Below, one piece after another: positions 35,034 through 46,920 of a stretch of DNA of 64,000 nt; the stretch's first letter is position 1, and every line of letters starts with the position of its first letter. A program made the position numbers and the translations under genes. The DNA comes from Zarea fungicola (Eukaryota > Ascomycota > Sordariomycetes > Hypocreales > Cordycipitaceae), in NCBI GenBank assembly GCA_900169235.1, contig FWCC01000350.1:410-64409 (forward strand), read 5' to 3'. Below the pieces are notes generated by a model that had not been told where the DNA came from, made no database searches, and saw only the letters and a list, made by a program, of their open reading frames with translations.

Positions 35034-35414
35034 TGTCGAGGAAGTGACTGCTTGTACATGGCATTTTAAAGAATATACCGAAACTACTTTGTGTTTAGAA
35101 CAGTGGCTGACCGTTGTATTTAATGTGGTCTTGATATATGTTTTAGTAAAAGAGCTGCAACGACATACAACTGATACACATTCCATATAATCATATACTA
35201 CGCTCCGGCAGTAGGCTAGCTAGACTTGCCACGCCCGAGTTAATCATAAGAGCCTGTTGTTTAAAAAATTACATTAAATCGGGCGGTTTTTTATTACGCT
35301 GTTAAGTGACCTCGCACTGTTGAATTTAAATTGTCTTTAGAAATGAAACAAAAACATGACAATCGCTTTTGTGCAAAGTGACCAATGCAACTGCCCCTCG
35401 ACAACGATTTATAT

Positions 35415-36119
35415 CTAGATGAATCGCCACTTTAGCGAATCTGGAAAACTCGGCAAAACCTTTTCAAACCTGGCCTGCGCGAGCCCAGCATCATGTACCC
35501 GGACCGTCAACTCCCGCAGCCCCTCCTCCTGGCCCGACACGACATGCACTCTTGGCATCTCTCCGTCCGCCCGATCCTCCGCCAACATCACCCACTGCTC
35601 CCTCGCCTCCACCGCCGAAGCCGACGTCACCGTCATGGACTCGACGCCCGTGATGCCCAGCGCCCCGCCGCAGCTCGCCTCGAGCTTCTCGCGGCTCCCC
35701 TCGCGCAGCGGCCACTGGTCCGCCGTGTACGCGCAGAAGAAGGTGTCCAGCTGCGGCCCGCTGAGCTGGGGCACCTGCGCGCGCGTCCAGAGCAGGCTGC
35801 CGTCGGGCGCATAGTACGGCTCGTCGGCGCCAATCTCGATCCCGCGGGCTGCGGCACCCACGCGGCTCTCCGAGATGGTGACGAAGGGCGTGAGGGCGAC
35901 GCCGTACTCGGGGACGGTGGCGGTGATGTTTTCCGCGGTCTGGACGAGCTCGAGGACGAGGTTGCCGAGGGAGACGGCGCCGCTGGCGAAACCCTCCGTG
36001 ACGGAGCGAAAGGGCCATGCTACGGGGAGGCCGGCGCTGTCGACGAGTTCGTTGTATACGACGCCGGCATTGGGGGCGCGCAGGTAGATGTGATCAATGG
36101 TGTTGAGGATAGGGGACAT
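35415..36119 (-). CDS. glyoxalase-like / VOC-superfamily protein
   Basis: A single exon of 234 aa from ATG 36119. The first strand-helix unit reads ILNTIDHIYLRAPNAGVVYN, then AGLPVAWPFRSV and GNLVLELVQ, the usual beta-alpha-beta-beta-beta module of the vicinal-oxygen-chelate fold (glyoxalase I, bleomycin resistance, dioxygenases). The His in DHIYL and the Glu in LELVQ sit where metal ligands occur. The second half is more divergent, as in the fungal glyoxalase-like group. Substrate unknown. It is convergent with the ADH gene, its stop lying about 380 bp from that gene's stop. Confidence 0.72.
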   Translation of the reverse strand: MSPILNTIDHIYLRAPNAGVVYNELVDSAGLPVAWPFRSVTEGFASGAVSLGNLVLELVQTAENITATVPEYGVALTPFVTISESRVGAAARGIEIGADEPYYAPDGSLLWTRAQVPQLSGPQLDTFFCAYTADQWPLREGSREKLEASCGGALGITGVESMTVTSASAVEAREQWVMLAEDRADGEMPRVHVVSGQEEGLRELTVRVHDAGLAQARFEKVLPSFPDSLKWRFI

Positions 36120-37415
36120 GATGAAATTCTGTCAGTACAGGTATTAAGAAGAGTAAGAAGGACAGTAGAGTGAATGTGAATTCAGAACGAGACGGCAATG
36201 TAGATATAGTTTTCTCATAGGGCTGGTGTAAGTCGTTTATCTAATCTGGTATAGTGCGTCGTATGTCGATTTAGGTTAGCAGCGAGTCTAATGAGGCATG
36301 GCGCCATGCGGACCAAGGCGCTAGTCTGAATCTCGCACAACGATTCCCAGCATGTCTGCCGGCAGATGAGGTTTTGTGCTAGTTGTCGAGGTTTAAAGTT
36401 GTTGAGATGGAGAACGGTTATCAAGTGCGAGGTGGTGATGGCTGACGGGGAAATGCGGCCATGGACGGGAGGCAAAGAGTTGAACATTGGCGCCGTGAAA
36501 CGGGCAGCGAAGGCGGGTATCAAAGTCGATGACTGAAGACTATTTTTCCGTATTTTATGCAGAACATTAGTGATGATGATTTTAATTCATCACTCTTTCG
36601 CTGTGAATTCCCGCTGTTAAGCATGCATCAAAGTCATCAGCTTGACATGAACATTTGCATTTCAAGTCGGTGACTTGTTTGACATGATTTACTTGTGTCG
36701 AGCCTGGGGGATTTCAACATGCGTCTGTATGCAGTGTACCCTATTGTCTCATGCCATGATGTCCTGTCTTGGAATGTATGGGGCCATGTGAGAGCAGAAA
36801 GAAAGTATCTCCAGCATGTTTCTGATGGCCAGATTAACCTATTTCGGTACCCTACCAGCGACTACCTGAGCAGAATCAGATCGCTGTCTGCTATAGTAAG
36901 AAAACGAGCCCTTGTATAATATATCCGTCCGTACTCCTCTGCAGCTATTAATAATGTCTCGACTTCTAGAAAGATCCGCGCCCCGCGAAGACAAAAGCGG
37001 GTCATCCGCGATATCCATCATGAATCACTGGCGCACCAAAAATAAGCTCCGCCTCCCCACGCATCCGAACACCTGTTCAGCCGCCTTTTCAATCACTGCC
37101 GGACCCTTGTTTTGCTCTTTTCTTTCTTTCTTATTTTAGAGCTTGTGACTTGTTGCTACTTGCATATAATACCTTTGTTTCCTTTCGTCAACACAACCAT
37201 GTGCTAGCCACACGTTGCAACTCCGCTGCACTCCAACAGCTTCATAGCTTCTCCCCGCATCGACACCTCCGAAAATCAGGTCCGATCCCGGCATACACGA
37301 AACGCAGACCGACGTCTCGCGACATGTTGAATTTCTTTTGATCCATACATATATATACCTACATCTATCAGTTCAACAAAAATAAAACCGGCTCCACACA
37401 CCGACACCCAGCAAA
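36120..37415. other. divergent intergenic region
   Basis: Between the VOC gene and the CHIP-like gene. It holds short low-quality frames only and an ATATATATAC run near 37345-37358 just before the CHIP leader. Confidence 0.55.
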
Positions 37416-38451
37416 ATGTCGCGGGCGCTTCAAATCAAAGATGAAGGCAATCGCCATTTCCAAAAAGGCGACTACACCGGCGCCGAGAGCCTCTACTCGC
37501 AAGCGTACGAGTCCCGACTTTCCCAGTCCCAGAAAGAAGACCAATCATTCTACAAATATAAACAATCGAAAAAAAAAACGCTAACCATTAATCCCATGCG
37601 CAGCATCATCGCCGACCCCAAAAACGCAACCCTCTACACCAACCGCGCCATGGCCCGCCTCAAGCTCTCCCAGTGGGACTCCGTCATCGCCGACTGCGAG
37701 ACCGTCCTCGCCCTCCCCGCCGGCCCTTCCAACATCAAAGCGCACTACTACCTCGCGCAGGCCCAGCTCGCCCTCGGCGGCGACCCTTCGGCCGCGCTCG
37801 CCTCCGCCCTCTGCGCGCACCGCCTCTGCGCCGCCACAAATGACAAGTCCCTCGCCGCCGTCACCGCGCTGACCCTCTTGTGCAAAAAGGCGCAGTGGGA
37901 GGCAAGGGAGAAGCGGCGCACGCGCGAGGAGCACGGCCTCGAGGGGGACATGCTCCGCCTCCTCAAGCAGGAGCGGGAGGCCGACGTCGCGGCCGCGAGG
38001 GAGTATGGGGGCGAGGCCGAGGCGGCGGTGGTCGAGGAGGAAGGGCGGCTCAAGGAGGAGAGGATGCGCGACGTCTTTGAGCGGTCGAGACGGTTGGATG
38101 GCAGCGGGGGACAGGGGAAGAGGGAGGTGCCGGATTGGGCGATTGATGATATTTCGTTTGGCTTCATGGTTGATCCAGTCATTGTACGTCCCCTTTTCCC
38201 TTTCCTTTTTTCCTTTTTCTTTTTTTTTTTCCTTTTACTTTTATTTAGTAGACTGGAACATTGTACTAACTTGTCAGACAAAAACAGGCAAATCATACGA
38301 ACGAGCGTCCATCATCGAACACCTCCGCCGACACCCCAGCGATCCCCTCACCCGAGAACCCCTCCTCCCATCAGATCTGCGGCCCAACATGGCCTTGCGG
38401 CAGGCCTGCGAGGATTTCCTAAAGGAAAATGGCTGGGCTGTGGATTGGTAG
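37416..38451 (+). CDS. CHIP/STUB1-type TPR - U-box E3 ubiquitin ligase
   Basis: Exons 37416-37504, 37604-38183 and 38278-38451 (introns 99 and 94 nt) give 280 aa. The first intron is a stop-free multiple of three. Removing it restores the TPR junction GAESLYSQA-IIADPKN-ATLYTNRAMARLKL. Three TPR units (about 1-125) would bind the EEVD tails of Hsp70/Hsp90. A charged coiled coil (about 130-195) is followed by the U-box at about 204-280, with VPDWAIDDISFGFMVDPV, then TKTGKSYERASI and LRPNMALRQACEDFL. It recruits E2 enzymes and ubiquitinates chaperone-bound clients in the cytosol. The length is close to animal CHIP. The DNA inside the retained frame downstream of 38451 is 3' UTR, not protein. Confidence 0.9.
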
Positions 38452-39052
38452 TCTGCGTCACATTCCGTACACACCAAATCCTTCCTTACTTTTTATTCTT
38501 CTTTTTCTTGTTTTTTTCTCATCTAGGCCGGCACCTCCGCCTTTTGTGTTATTTCGTGTATCAAACATACAAAGCATATCTGGACAATAGCATTGAGCGT
38601 TCCAAGACTTCCGAATCTACCTTTTCATTCATACACACTACACCAACTCATGTAGAATTTGCAAGGCAGAAAATCATGATATCATGTTACTATAATATAT
38701 GCAAGTCTTGCTGTACCATGTGCAGCCTCGTATGTCTGTCCGTTCTAATTTATAACCCATAAAGATGTACGTCTTTGCCGGCAGACATTCCATATAACAC
38801 GCCGACCTAGAAACCTAAAAAATACTTCCGAGAACTTCCTCCTTTTTCCCGCATCCAGAATTGGCGTCTGAATACGCCAACCAGCATGTACAAAGAAATC
38901 CTACATGGATATGTGCAAAAACAATCGTCGTCATCGTTTGCTCGCTAAAGAAAACAAAACAAGAACCAGCTTCCCCTTGTCCCGTGGCAAGAGCATTAAA
39001 ACACACAAACACAATTGCGCCAAAGAATGCAATGTCGTTCACAAGTGGCTCA

Positions 39053-40945
39053 TCACTCATAACTCTTCCTTCGCGGCTCGTCGTCTTTAGGATCACTCTC
39101 CTCGTCACCGCTCCTTGTGCCGTCTACTTCCTTTACAAGACCCAGACGCTCCTCTTCAGTATTGTCGTGTGTCTTGCGGAAAACGCGCTGAAACGAAAAC
39201 TGCCGACGGGCCGAGTGTGGCGGCGGCGTCGGCGGCTGGCTCGGGATGCTGCCCGACGATGCACCGCGGTAGCCCGTGTCACTGGGGAAAACGTGTTCGC
39301 GCGTGTTGCCATAGTATGCGCCAGCCTCGTCGTCGGTATTCGGTCGTGGCAGCACAATCTCGGTTAGTGGCACAGGACGTACTCCGGGACTGGGCAGGTA
39401 CGCTGCCTCTTCGTCACCATATGACGCGGGCATAGTCGCATTGGTGCGAGCACGGGATCGAATGGTGCCCACAATGCTGGAAAACATGGTACTCGGGCGC
39501 TCGTTCTCTTGATCGTGCATATCTTCCACGCTCGGGAACGCGGACATGCCCAGCGGAGGGTGCGGGCTTTGGGGAGGTGGTGTGAAGGGCGCCGGCCCGG
39601 GCGAGGTGACGGCACGGGAGCGGGCGACAGTTTTGCGGCGTCGTAAACCGTCCCATTCAAACTGGGGCTGACCGTTTTCGTCAATGACTTGGAGCGTATC
39701 CATCGACTTTTCCTCACGCAAACGATCCAATTCCCTCTCTTCCATTCTCATGCGTGCTTGTGAGATTCTACGCACAATGGCAGCAGCACCACGAATGGCA
39801 TCGGCCTTGGGCTCCGACTCGGGCTGCTCCTGCTCGGCAATGGTCTGTATCTGGTCGAGGTCACCGCGGAAGACGGCGGTATCAGGAACGTCCTTGGCCG
39901 ACTTGGAGAGCTGGAGCAGGACAACGCCGGCGCAAATGACAAAGAAGCCCATTACAATAGTAACCAAATCCTTGGCTGGTGCCTTGAACCCTCTAAATAA
40001 AATGGCAGATGTAATAATGGTTGTGCTTGTAAAGTATACGTAGTAGGTGGGTGTGACCATGGCGGCGTTGAAGATGTTGAGGGCTTTCTGGGGGGTGTTA
40101 GAGCAAGCGGCAGGATATCTTTACATGTGTATACTTACATTGAGGTATATGATTTCAACGAGGAGCGTGCAGACGACAAAGACGAGTAGAACCCAGAGGA
40201 ACCAATGCTTGTACTCTGGCTTCCCGCCAGCCCAAGCAACGATGGATGCACCCAAACCCTGGGTCGAGACGACACTGAGGCCGCCTACCCAGCTGCAGAT
40301 GGAAATATAGACAAACATGTTTTTGTTGCCCCATCTAGGGCCAGCATACCACGCTGTAATGGCGGAGCCGACAAGGATGATGCCCGCGTACGTCAGGAAG
40401 CCAGGCGCCAGTACGAAATGCTGCATGTCGTTGATATCGGACACGGAGGATGTCTCGGGTGCATGGAGGGCAATGACGACGGAGCCAACTATGCATAGAA
40501 AACAACCGACCTTGCCCACTATGCTGAGTCGTTCCTTGAGAAAAATGGCGGAGAGGACGGTGGTGATGACGACGGAGAGGGCGCCGAGGGGTGTGACGAG
40601 GAGGGCGTCGGTAAAGGCGTATGCGACAAAGTTGCAAACCTCGCCGAGAATCATGAGGGTCATGCCAGACCACCAATAAAAGTTTTTGAGATACCCGTAG
40701 CCCTCGCCGGCGACTTCGTTGTATTTTTCATTGGCCTTGAGGAGGCCGACCTTTTTGAGAACAAAGGAGACGCCAATGAAACAGCCAGATGCAATCGCTA
40801 AACTCAGCCCGATGGCTTTGTAGAACCCCGGACGAGAAGCGGCAGGCGCTCCCAAGGCGGCCTTAGCGACGATACTTGGGTGTGGACCGCCACGGACCTC
40901 GAGCGGGTTGAAGGCGGCGGTGGCTGGGATGCCATAGTCGTACAT
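39053..40945 (-). CDS. NIPA-family magnesium transporter
   Basis: Exons 40945-40139 and 40087-39053 (intron 51 nt, GTAAGT donor, CCCCCAG acceptor) give 613 aa. The spliced junction reads VEIIYLN-KALNIFNAAMVTPTYYV, a hallmark of NIPA (DUF803) proteins. About nine membrane helices span residues 45-340 (GLSLAIASGCFIGVSFVLKK, TDALLVTPLGALSVVITTVL, VGCFLCIVGSVVIALHAP and others), matching the drug/metabolite-transporter-like fold. NIPA proteins move magnesium and related divalent cations at plasma or endosomal membranes. Residues from about 345 form a fungal-type cytosolic tail of about 270 aa, Pro/Ser/Arg-rich, ending in an acidic/basic cluster. Substrate is from the family, not tested. Confidence 0.9.
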
Positions 40946-43289
40946 GACGTCGGCGCCGCGACTGTGTAGGTACGATGTGGGAGTTGTCGGGCGGAAGGGG
41001 AGGAGGAGCGTCGAATTTCAGATTGAACGGTGCAACATGGGCGGCTTTCGTGGTTGTCTGGAATAGTTATGTGTTGGTTGAGGCGGACTGTCGCTTGATT
41101 TGGCCCTGTCGCAGGGACTCTTGAGAACAAAGGCCTACCAGGCCAGACAGAGTAAGAAGAGGTATGCCGGTATGCGACACGATGGGCGGTCTCTTAATCG
41201 AACTATCGGAAGGTGTTGAGCATAAGGAGGTCAAGACGAATTAGAGCGATGCTGGGTTGCAGGAGCGTTTATGGTAGTGTTTGGCGATGTTCGGCGGTAG
41301 TAAATTAGAAGCGAGGCTGCGCAGCGCTTCTGTGTGTGGGAGTTGTGGTGTTTCCCGCGGTTTGGTAATTGGGGATGCAAGGGATCGTACGGATAGTTGG
41401 CAGAAATGGTTGTGTCGATGAAGAGTTTGAGAGGCGTCGGAAAGAATCAAGGAAGCGTTTGTTGGCCAGCCCATGAGGGATGAGCAGGGAAACTGGGCAT
41501 CAGCAACGGGTGGCTGGCTGCTGGAGTCGTTGGATGGGTCCCTCCGTATCCGTGCAGCAGCGGTATGGGAATTTGGCGCCAGGAGGCACCAGCGTCATGC
41601 ATTTCCAGGCTAGAGCCAGCATGGCGTTTCGCTTCAGCTGCTAACGGAGTAGCAGTTAAGCAACATCTGCTGAGGCCTTGGCGGGCAGGCCGCTGGGGCT
41701 AGATCTTCTGTGTGCGGGAACAGTGGGACATGTTACCTGTTGGGGGGGCTTGGAGGGCCACTGGCGCCACAAAGAAGCCAGTTTGCTCCTGCCAGTGCGC
41801 CAGTCAGCCTACAGTTCCGGCGCTAATTCAAAGCTTGAAGTTTGTAACAGCAGGGGTCGGGAGTTGTGGTGGGGTTGAGCTTTTTGGCTTCTTTGGGGGG
41901 TTGCAACGTTTTAAATGAATCAAGTGGTTGAAACGAAACTCGAATGTCGCCTTGCCTGTAGCAGGTTGGCACTTGACAGGCACTCGCATTTAGAGTTAAA
42001 ACATGTTCTTGTCGGACACTGTCGAACCTTGTCTACCTGTTCACGACCCCTGTCTGCAGGTACCCAAGGGTCTTTTGGCGGGCGGCTTGGCGAGCTGGTT
42101 GCCTCGGGTACCCGCTCCAACCTTGTCCTTAATAAAATATTGATTAGTTACTGTACGAGTAAGGACTCGGCGCTACTTGTAATTTATAACGAAAGGTCCT
42201 ATAAAAAGTAATAATAGGATTTTTCCTTCTTCAATACTTTCAGCTCTGGCACTATTTAGTGTGTCGCAACAGCGTTCCAGACTCAGTCCTCGTGTAGATC
42301 TACTTCCTATCAGTGGGGCCACACGTTCTGCAGTCGCACTAACAGCGAGGCTCAGCGGGCTGCGACCACTATAACTTTGGGTTTCCACTAGCCACAAACG
42401 GCCGGGACTCGACTGTGGCGCTTTGAGCCTATCCAGCCACCAAATTCGGCATGGACACAGGCAGTGAAACAGATGCCGGACAGGGTACTCCGTTCATATG
42501 GCTTAATGGAACAAATATGTTGCATGTGTTGACAGGTATCAAGTCAAGAAGCTGGAAACAACCTTTATTTATTTATTCCCATGTATCCGGCACTGCTCAC
42601 CAAAAGTGACAACCGTGCTTGCGTGCACACTGCGTGGACTGCACTACCTTTTCATTGTTGCTGGAATACGAATACTGCCCACCACGTCACCAAATCTATT
42701 TTTACTTCTACATATCGGTACTCGTATGTGCTTCACCAAGGTCCACCTTGAGGAAATGGTGGCGACAATTACGTCTTCCTCAAGAACGAACGAACATGGC
42801 GAAAATGGTACACTAGGAGAGAGAAAAAAATGCTATGATTAAGAAGCAACTGTACAATCCTGTCATAATCGTCCAGGAATGCTCCATAACATAACGCAAG
42901 ATAAGGGCGTCGTCGCTAGAGAGAAAGACAGCATGACCATTCACAGTTATACCTTATATATAAATACATATATATTTCCGTCTTGCCCTTTTCAATTCTC
43001 CGCACCCAAAAGTATAATTTTTGCCTGTCAACGGCGCGGCACTCTTGCCGACTACTAGGGGCAACTAACTATGCGTGCTGGACGGCCGGAATAACTGCAA
43101 ACTGGGCGATTCCTTAACTTACTTAAGAGTTGCCTCCTCAACTGAAATGAAGCAACAGTAGTCCAGCTTAATAATAGAAAGACTGTAGTAGTTTCTGTAA
43201 TACTATTTAGGATTGATAACATTCATGGTATTGAGTCCTTTTTTTGCCAATGTTAAGTGCTCCCCAACCAGCATTGGAGCTATTTCGTT
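40946..43289. other. intergenic, no gene recognised
   Basis: Over 2 kb with only short, opposing frames. The leader and promoter of the NIPA gene occupy the left part. AT-rich, lower-complexity DNA begins at about 42100. No RNA gene was recognised. Confidence 0.55.
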
Positions 43290-44839
43290 TTACATGTATC
43301 TTGGCATGCTTGGGAATTTAAACCGAACCAGGTAATAGGGATTCGCACAAAATTCCTCCCAACTGACGATGAGAGCCTTCAAATTTCGTCTTTGAGACTG
43401 GGAACCGAAAACACGGCAAAAGTCACGCATCTGCACGGCCATGTTCGACTTCTTGTCCTCCGCCAGGATCAGACAGGTTAGACGCGCGACCGGCCACGGA
43501 CTCGTCATGCTCCCCTCCAGATGAGTCGCTACCTGCAACATCAGGTCCGCCAAGTCACCCTCATGGTGCACCAAGTCCACAATATATATAACATACCGTG
43601 GGAAAAACCCCGCACTGGGCAAGGCATCAGTCCCGACGAGAGCCCAAGCTGGCGGCCAGTCGCCCTCCATAATCTGAATACATGGTTTCATGAAATGGAT
43701 ACAGTGAGATGTCCAAGAGGCCATGTCAAGACCGTTTGCCGTTGTAGGTGACAAGCTGATGCATGATTTAGCCGCGGTGGCAACAGCATCGCTCCCGAAA
43801 CGGCCATCAAAATCCCAGTACTCATGTACCATTTCTAGCGGCAAGGTATGTGTACCGGTGATGGCTACACGGAGCCTATTGCCACACGTAGCACCACCGA
43901 GGCGCGTCCCGAAAGGAATTCTTCCAGGATTTGATTCTAATTCTCGCTGCAATTGCAGCTCCTCGACGCTGCAGTTGGCGCTTGCTCCTGGCTCCCCATC
44001 CGCGATTCTTGTGTCCGAATGACCAGACGAGTCCTTCTTGAGCCGCTGCCTCAATAAAACAATGAGTGACACAGATTGGCTAGAGTAAGTCCTTGTTGAT
44101 AAAAGTGTCCCGTCGAATTCAAACTCGCGGGACAGCTTGGATAATCGATCGGAGACTTCTGACCAGATCGAGTCCCGCGCCCGAAACCCTCGGTGGGAGT
44201 CTCCATCGCCAGCCATGCTGGCCAGAAATTTGCGGTTCATGCTGCTCTGCAGTATTTGTTTTTGGTCATCAAGTGACTGGCTTTGAATATATTTGTAACT
44301 GTTAGACGCCGCTTGCCTCTTTGCCAAGTATGCCCTCAATGGTGAGGTGGGGAAACGAGACCGGGGGATAGACGTGGAGAAAACAACACGAGTACATACC
44401 ATAAATACACACTTAGCAGCAGATTTAGTGTTCCGACTTGCCGATCAAGTATTGATTCCATGTCATTCAACGATGCAGTGCTGAATATCGCCATGAATCG
44501 CTGGTGAAATGCAGGCTCTGCCGGCTTCCCATCCTTGGTCAAATCTTGAACACTGGCATTCAGCTTTTCAAGAACAGTTTTGCAAAAGGCCAGGGACGTT
44601 TCGAAATCCATAACCAACTGATGGTGCCTCTCTAATGTCTCTGATCTAGCCAGCTCGTTGATCCGACGCAGCACCGTGCGCAGTATCGTCACATTTATAA
44701 TCACGCCGTGCAGCCTGACACGCGCCATGATGTACCGGTTGCACAGCCGGTTTAGGGCCTTGATTATGTCAACAGAAAGAGCAATTAGCCTCAGAACATT
44801 GCTTCCGGCATCTGCTATCTGACTCATGTTCGGATTCAT
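43290..44839 (-). CDS. protein with NLR-type helical N-terminal domain
   Basis: Exons 44839-44400 and 44334-43290 (intron 65 nt, GTATGT donor, ATTGAG acceptor) give 494 aa. The start is ATG 44839. Residues 1-165 are a helical bundle (IADAGSNVLRLIALSVDIIK, HGVIINVTILRTVLRRINEL, then LNDMESILDRQVGTLNLLL). This is the pattern of the fungal 'Fungal_N'/HeLo-like domain that often caps NLR and ankyrin proteins. The rest (LRVAITGTHTLPLEMVHEYW, PRYVIYIVDLVHHEG and FCRVFGSQSQRR) has no P-loop and no repeats. So it is either a stand-alone adaptor-like form or a receptor whose NTPase has been replaced. Function unknown; the N-terminal assignment is inference by pattern. Confidence 0.65.
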
Positions 44840-45521
44840 TTGTACTATCGCGCAGTATGAAGACAGGGACAGATTCGTGGAGGGGGAGGACAAGCGACCG
44901 AATGAAAGAGCTGTGACGGTGAGAAAAAAATTACTTCGAGATTCTTTCTTAATGTATACGTTACAAGATAAAATCCGCCTCACTTTTGCGACGCTGGATA
45001 TGGGAAATTGTAATTTTATCCCCATCATGATCCTTGCAGCGCCTCCTGAGAGCTGCAGCCAGATCCTTGTCCTCGGGGCTTCGCCACATACCGAAACAGC
45101 CAATAACAGGCAAACAAAATGCCAGTCAACACATCAGGTTTGTGACTTTCACGAACCTCGGTTTTTATTTTAAACAATTACAGCAAAGTTAGAGCTCGTG
45201 CAAGAGAGCCATGGACGTCGGTCCGTAGCAGGAACAATGCCACCGCCCGATTCTCAGATACATCACCAACTGGAAAACAACAGTTTTCAATGTCTTATTC
45301 CGTGACCCAGGCACCTGAAGTAACTGAGAAATGAATGAGAATATATGTATATATATAAATTAAGTACCCACTAGCGGTTTGGTGTTCTTCATATTTTTAG
45401 CGCTTGTTGCCGCGTTTGAGATTCGATCCGGTCTCACATCAATAAGTGGCGATCCTTCATCGATATCCTGACACCTAAATGGTGATCGCGTAATGCTTTT
45501 CGGGCATCATCGATACTGATT

Positions 45522-46389
45522 TCAATCTTCGTCATTCTCCTTCTCCCCCCCTTGACAGTTTCCGCTATAGCACCGTTCGGCATCGCAAAAATCTGGCCCT
45601 GTTCCACATTTGCCATCGTTGTTGCAGCAGTCGCCCCATTTACCAGTACACTTGCTTTCGCCATTTTGACTGCCACATGTACCGTCTGTAGTGTAGTACT
45701 TATGCCCCCAGCACATACCTTCATAGCATATGCCATCTTCGCAGTCACGGCTACAAGGAGCGAGAAGCGCTGTGTGTTAGCGAAAGTACGTACGAGATCT
45801 GGCTGTGCCAATAAATAATATGCTCACTCTGAGTCACCACACATCCACGTCTCCGAGTTGCAGCAGTCGCCACGGTCAGCATCCCAGCATGTTGCAAAGT
45901 TGTGTGGTGGTCCACAAAGCCCATCATACGCTCGGAGAGGCTCTAGATCTAGCCGTCCGTTAGCTTTTCTGCAAGACTCGGAGAAACTCGTCGCCGCGTA
46001 GACTTACACCCGCCAGTGCAATACGGAGTATTGTACTTAATGTTGGAGCAGTCTCCGCGTAGCACAGGGTTGAATAGAAACAGTTTCTCAGTGTCAATGT
46101 CTGTTTGTTGCAGAAGCGCGCCACAGCGATCCTCTGTTTCGTGGCTAATTCGGCTCACGTCGGTACAATGAACATCGCCAGCTTCGAGATCTCGTCTAAA
46201 TATATTGCCTGTGTAATACTGAGGAAAGTTCATCGGCGCAGCTTCTGCGTACGCGTATAAAACCTGCCTACCCTCGCTGTCCCACCACTTGGTATGCGGC
46301 ACGCATCCTTGTGAAGCGATGTCACCCACTATTAAACCCGTCACAGGGGCAAATGTCGGTGCGACACAGGATTCCACTTCTGACGCCAT
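45522..46389 (-). CDS. LysM / double CBM18 chitin-binding protein, 5' end uncertain
   Basis: Exons 46389-46008, 45948-45828 and 45750-45522 (introns 59 and 77 nt) give 243 aa. An N-terminal region of about 125 aa ends in a LysM-like segment (LFLFNPVLRGDCSNI, then NTPYCTGG). Two hevein-type CBM18 modules follow, each with the eight-Cys pattern (DGLCGPPHNF...DCCNSETWMCG, and DGTCGSQNG...DCCNNDGKCG). The module boundary is spliced through GG-Y-LEPLRA. Proteins of this kind bind chitin and chito-oligomers and are usually secreted, shielding hyphae or dampening host sensing. The only ATG in the first exon (46389) gives no signal peptide. No signal-like exon was found in the AT-rich 500 bp upstream. 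The 5' end may be missing, or an upstream exon ends at the CACTTATCAG acceptor-like site just before the ATG. Confidence 0.75.
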
Positions 46390-46920
46390 TGTAAATCTGA
46401 TAAGTGGAAAAGAAGTGAATTAAGATCCTGACATTGAGGTTTTCAAGCCAACTTTCCGTACTTGGCCGTCGGTGGCTGTGCTGTTTGTTAGGCTACACAA
46501 TCTGTAGTGGACAACTTGCATCCGTACCTATCCACCCTCTCTTTGATCTTTGTCGAGTGAGACTATGCCGAATCCAGCATGAGTTTTTCACCGCCTCAAT
46601 ATATTAGATTATACAATCAACTTAATTTCAAGCTTTTTTAAAGTTTAAACGGCCTCGGTCGGAGAAATAATAAATTAAAGTAAAAAATATTAGAGCATTT
46701 AGCAAGTTATATATCTTTAGCACGACAGGGTGCAGATTAAGGCAAGGCCCGTAGTACGGGGTTATTCATTAGAACGATTATATTTAGAACTGAATAATGA
46801 AATGAATTGAAAGCGAAAGAATTATTGATGAAGCCCAATTAGCGAATGTGGGCCGTCAAACCATTTATACATGTGTGGTTTGGTTACCCTGCATAGCCAT
46901 GGTGCGACACAATGCCTGCA
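46390..46920. other. AT-rich spacer
   Basis: A markedly AT-rich stretch (46600-46880) with TTAA/TATA-rich words and no coding frame, compatible with RIP-type decay or a lost 5' part of the chitin-binding gene. The strand-specific cause cannot be judged by eye. Confidence 0.5.

Noticed and set aside
34161..35186. 341-codon minus-strand frame opposite the alcohol dehydrogenase
   Set aside because: Shadow of GC-rich ADH codons; the ADH zinc and Rossmann motifs are on the plus strand.
38452..38762. Extension of the CHIP-like frame beyond 38451
   Set aside because: It arises only if the second intron is kept; splicing restores the U-box and its stop at 38449-38451.
46600..46880. AT-rich patch as a RIP-mutated transposon
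   Set aside because: No coding remnant, terminal repeat or target duplication could be seen; a RIP index could not be computed.
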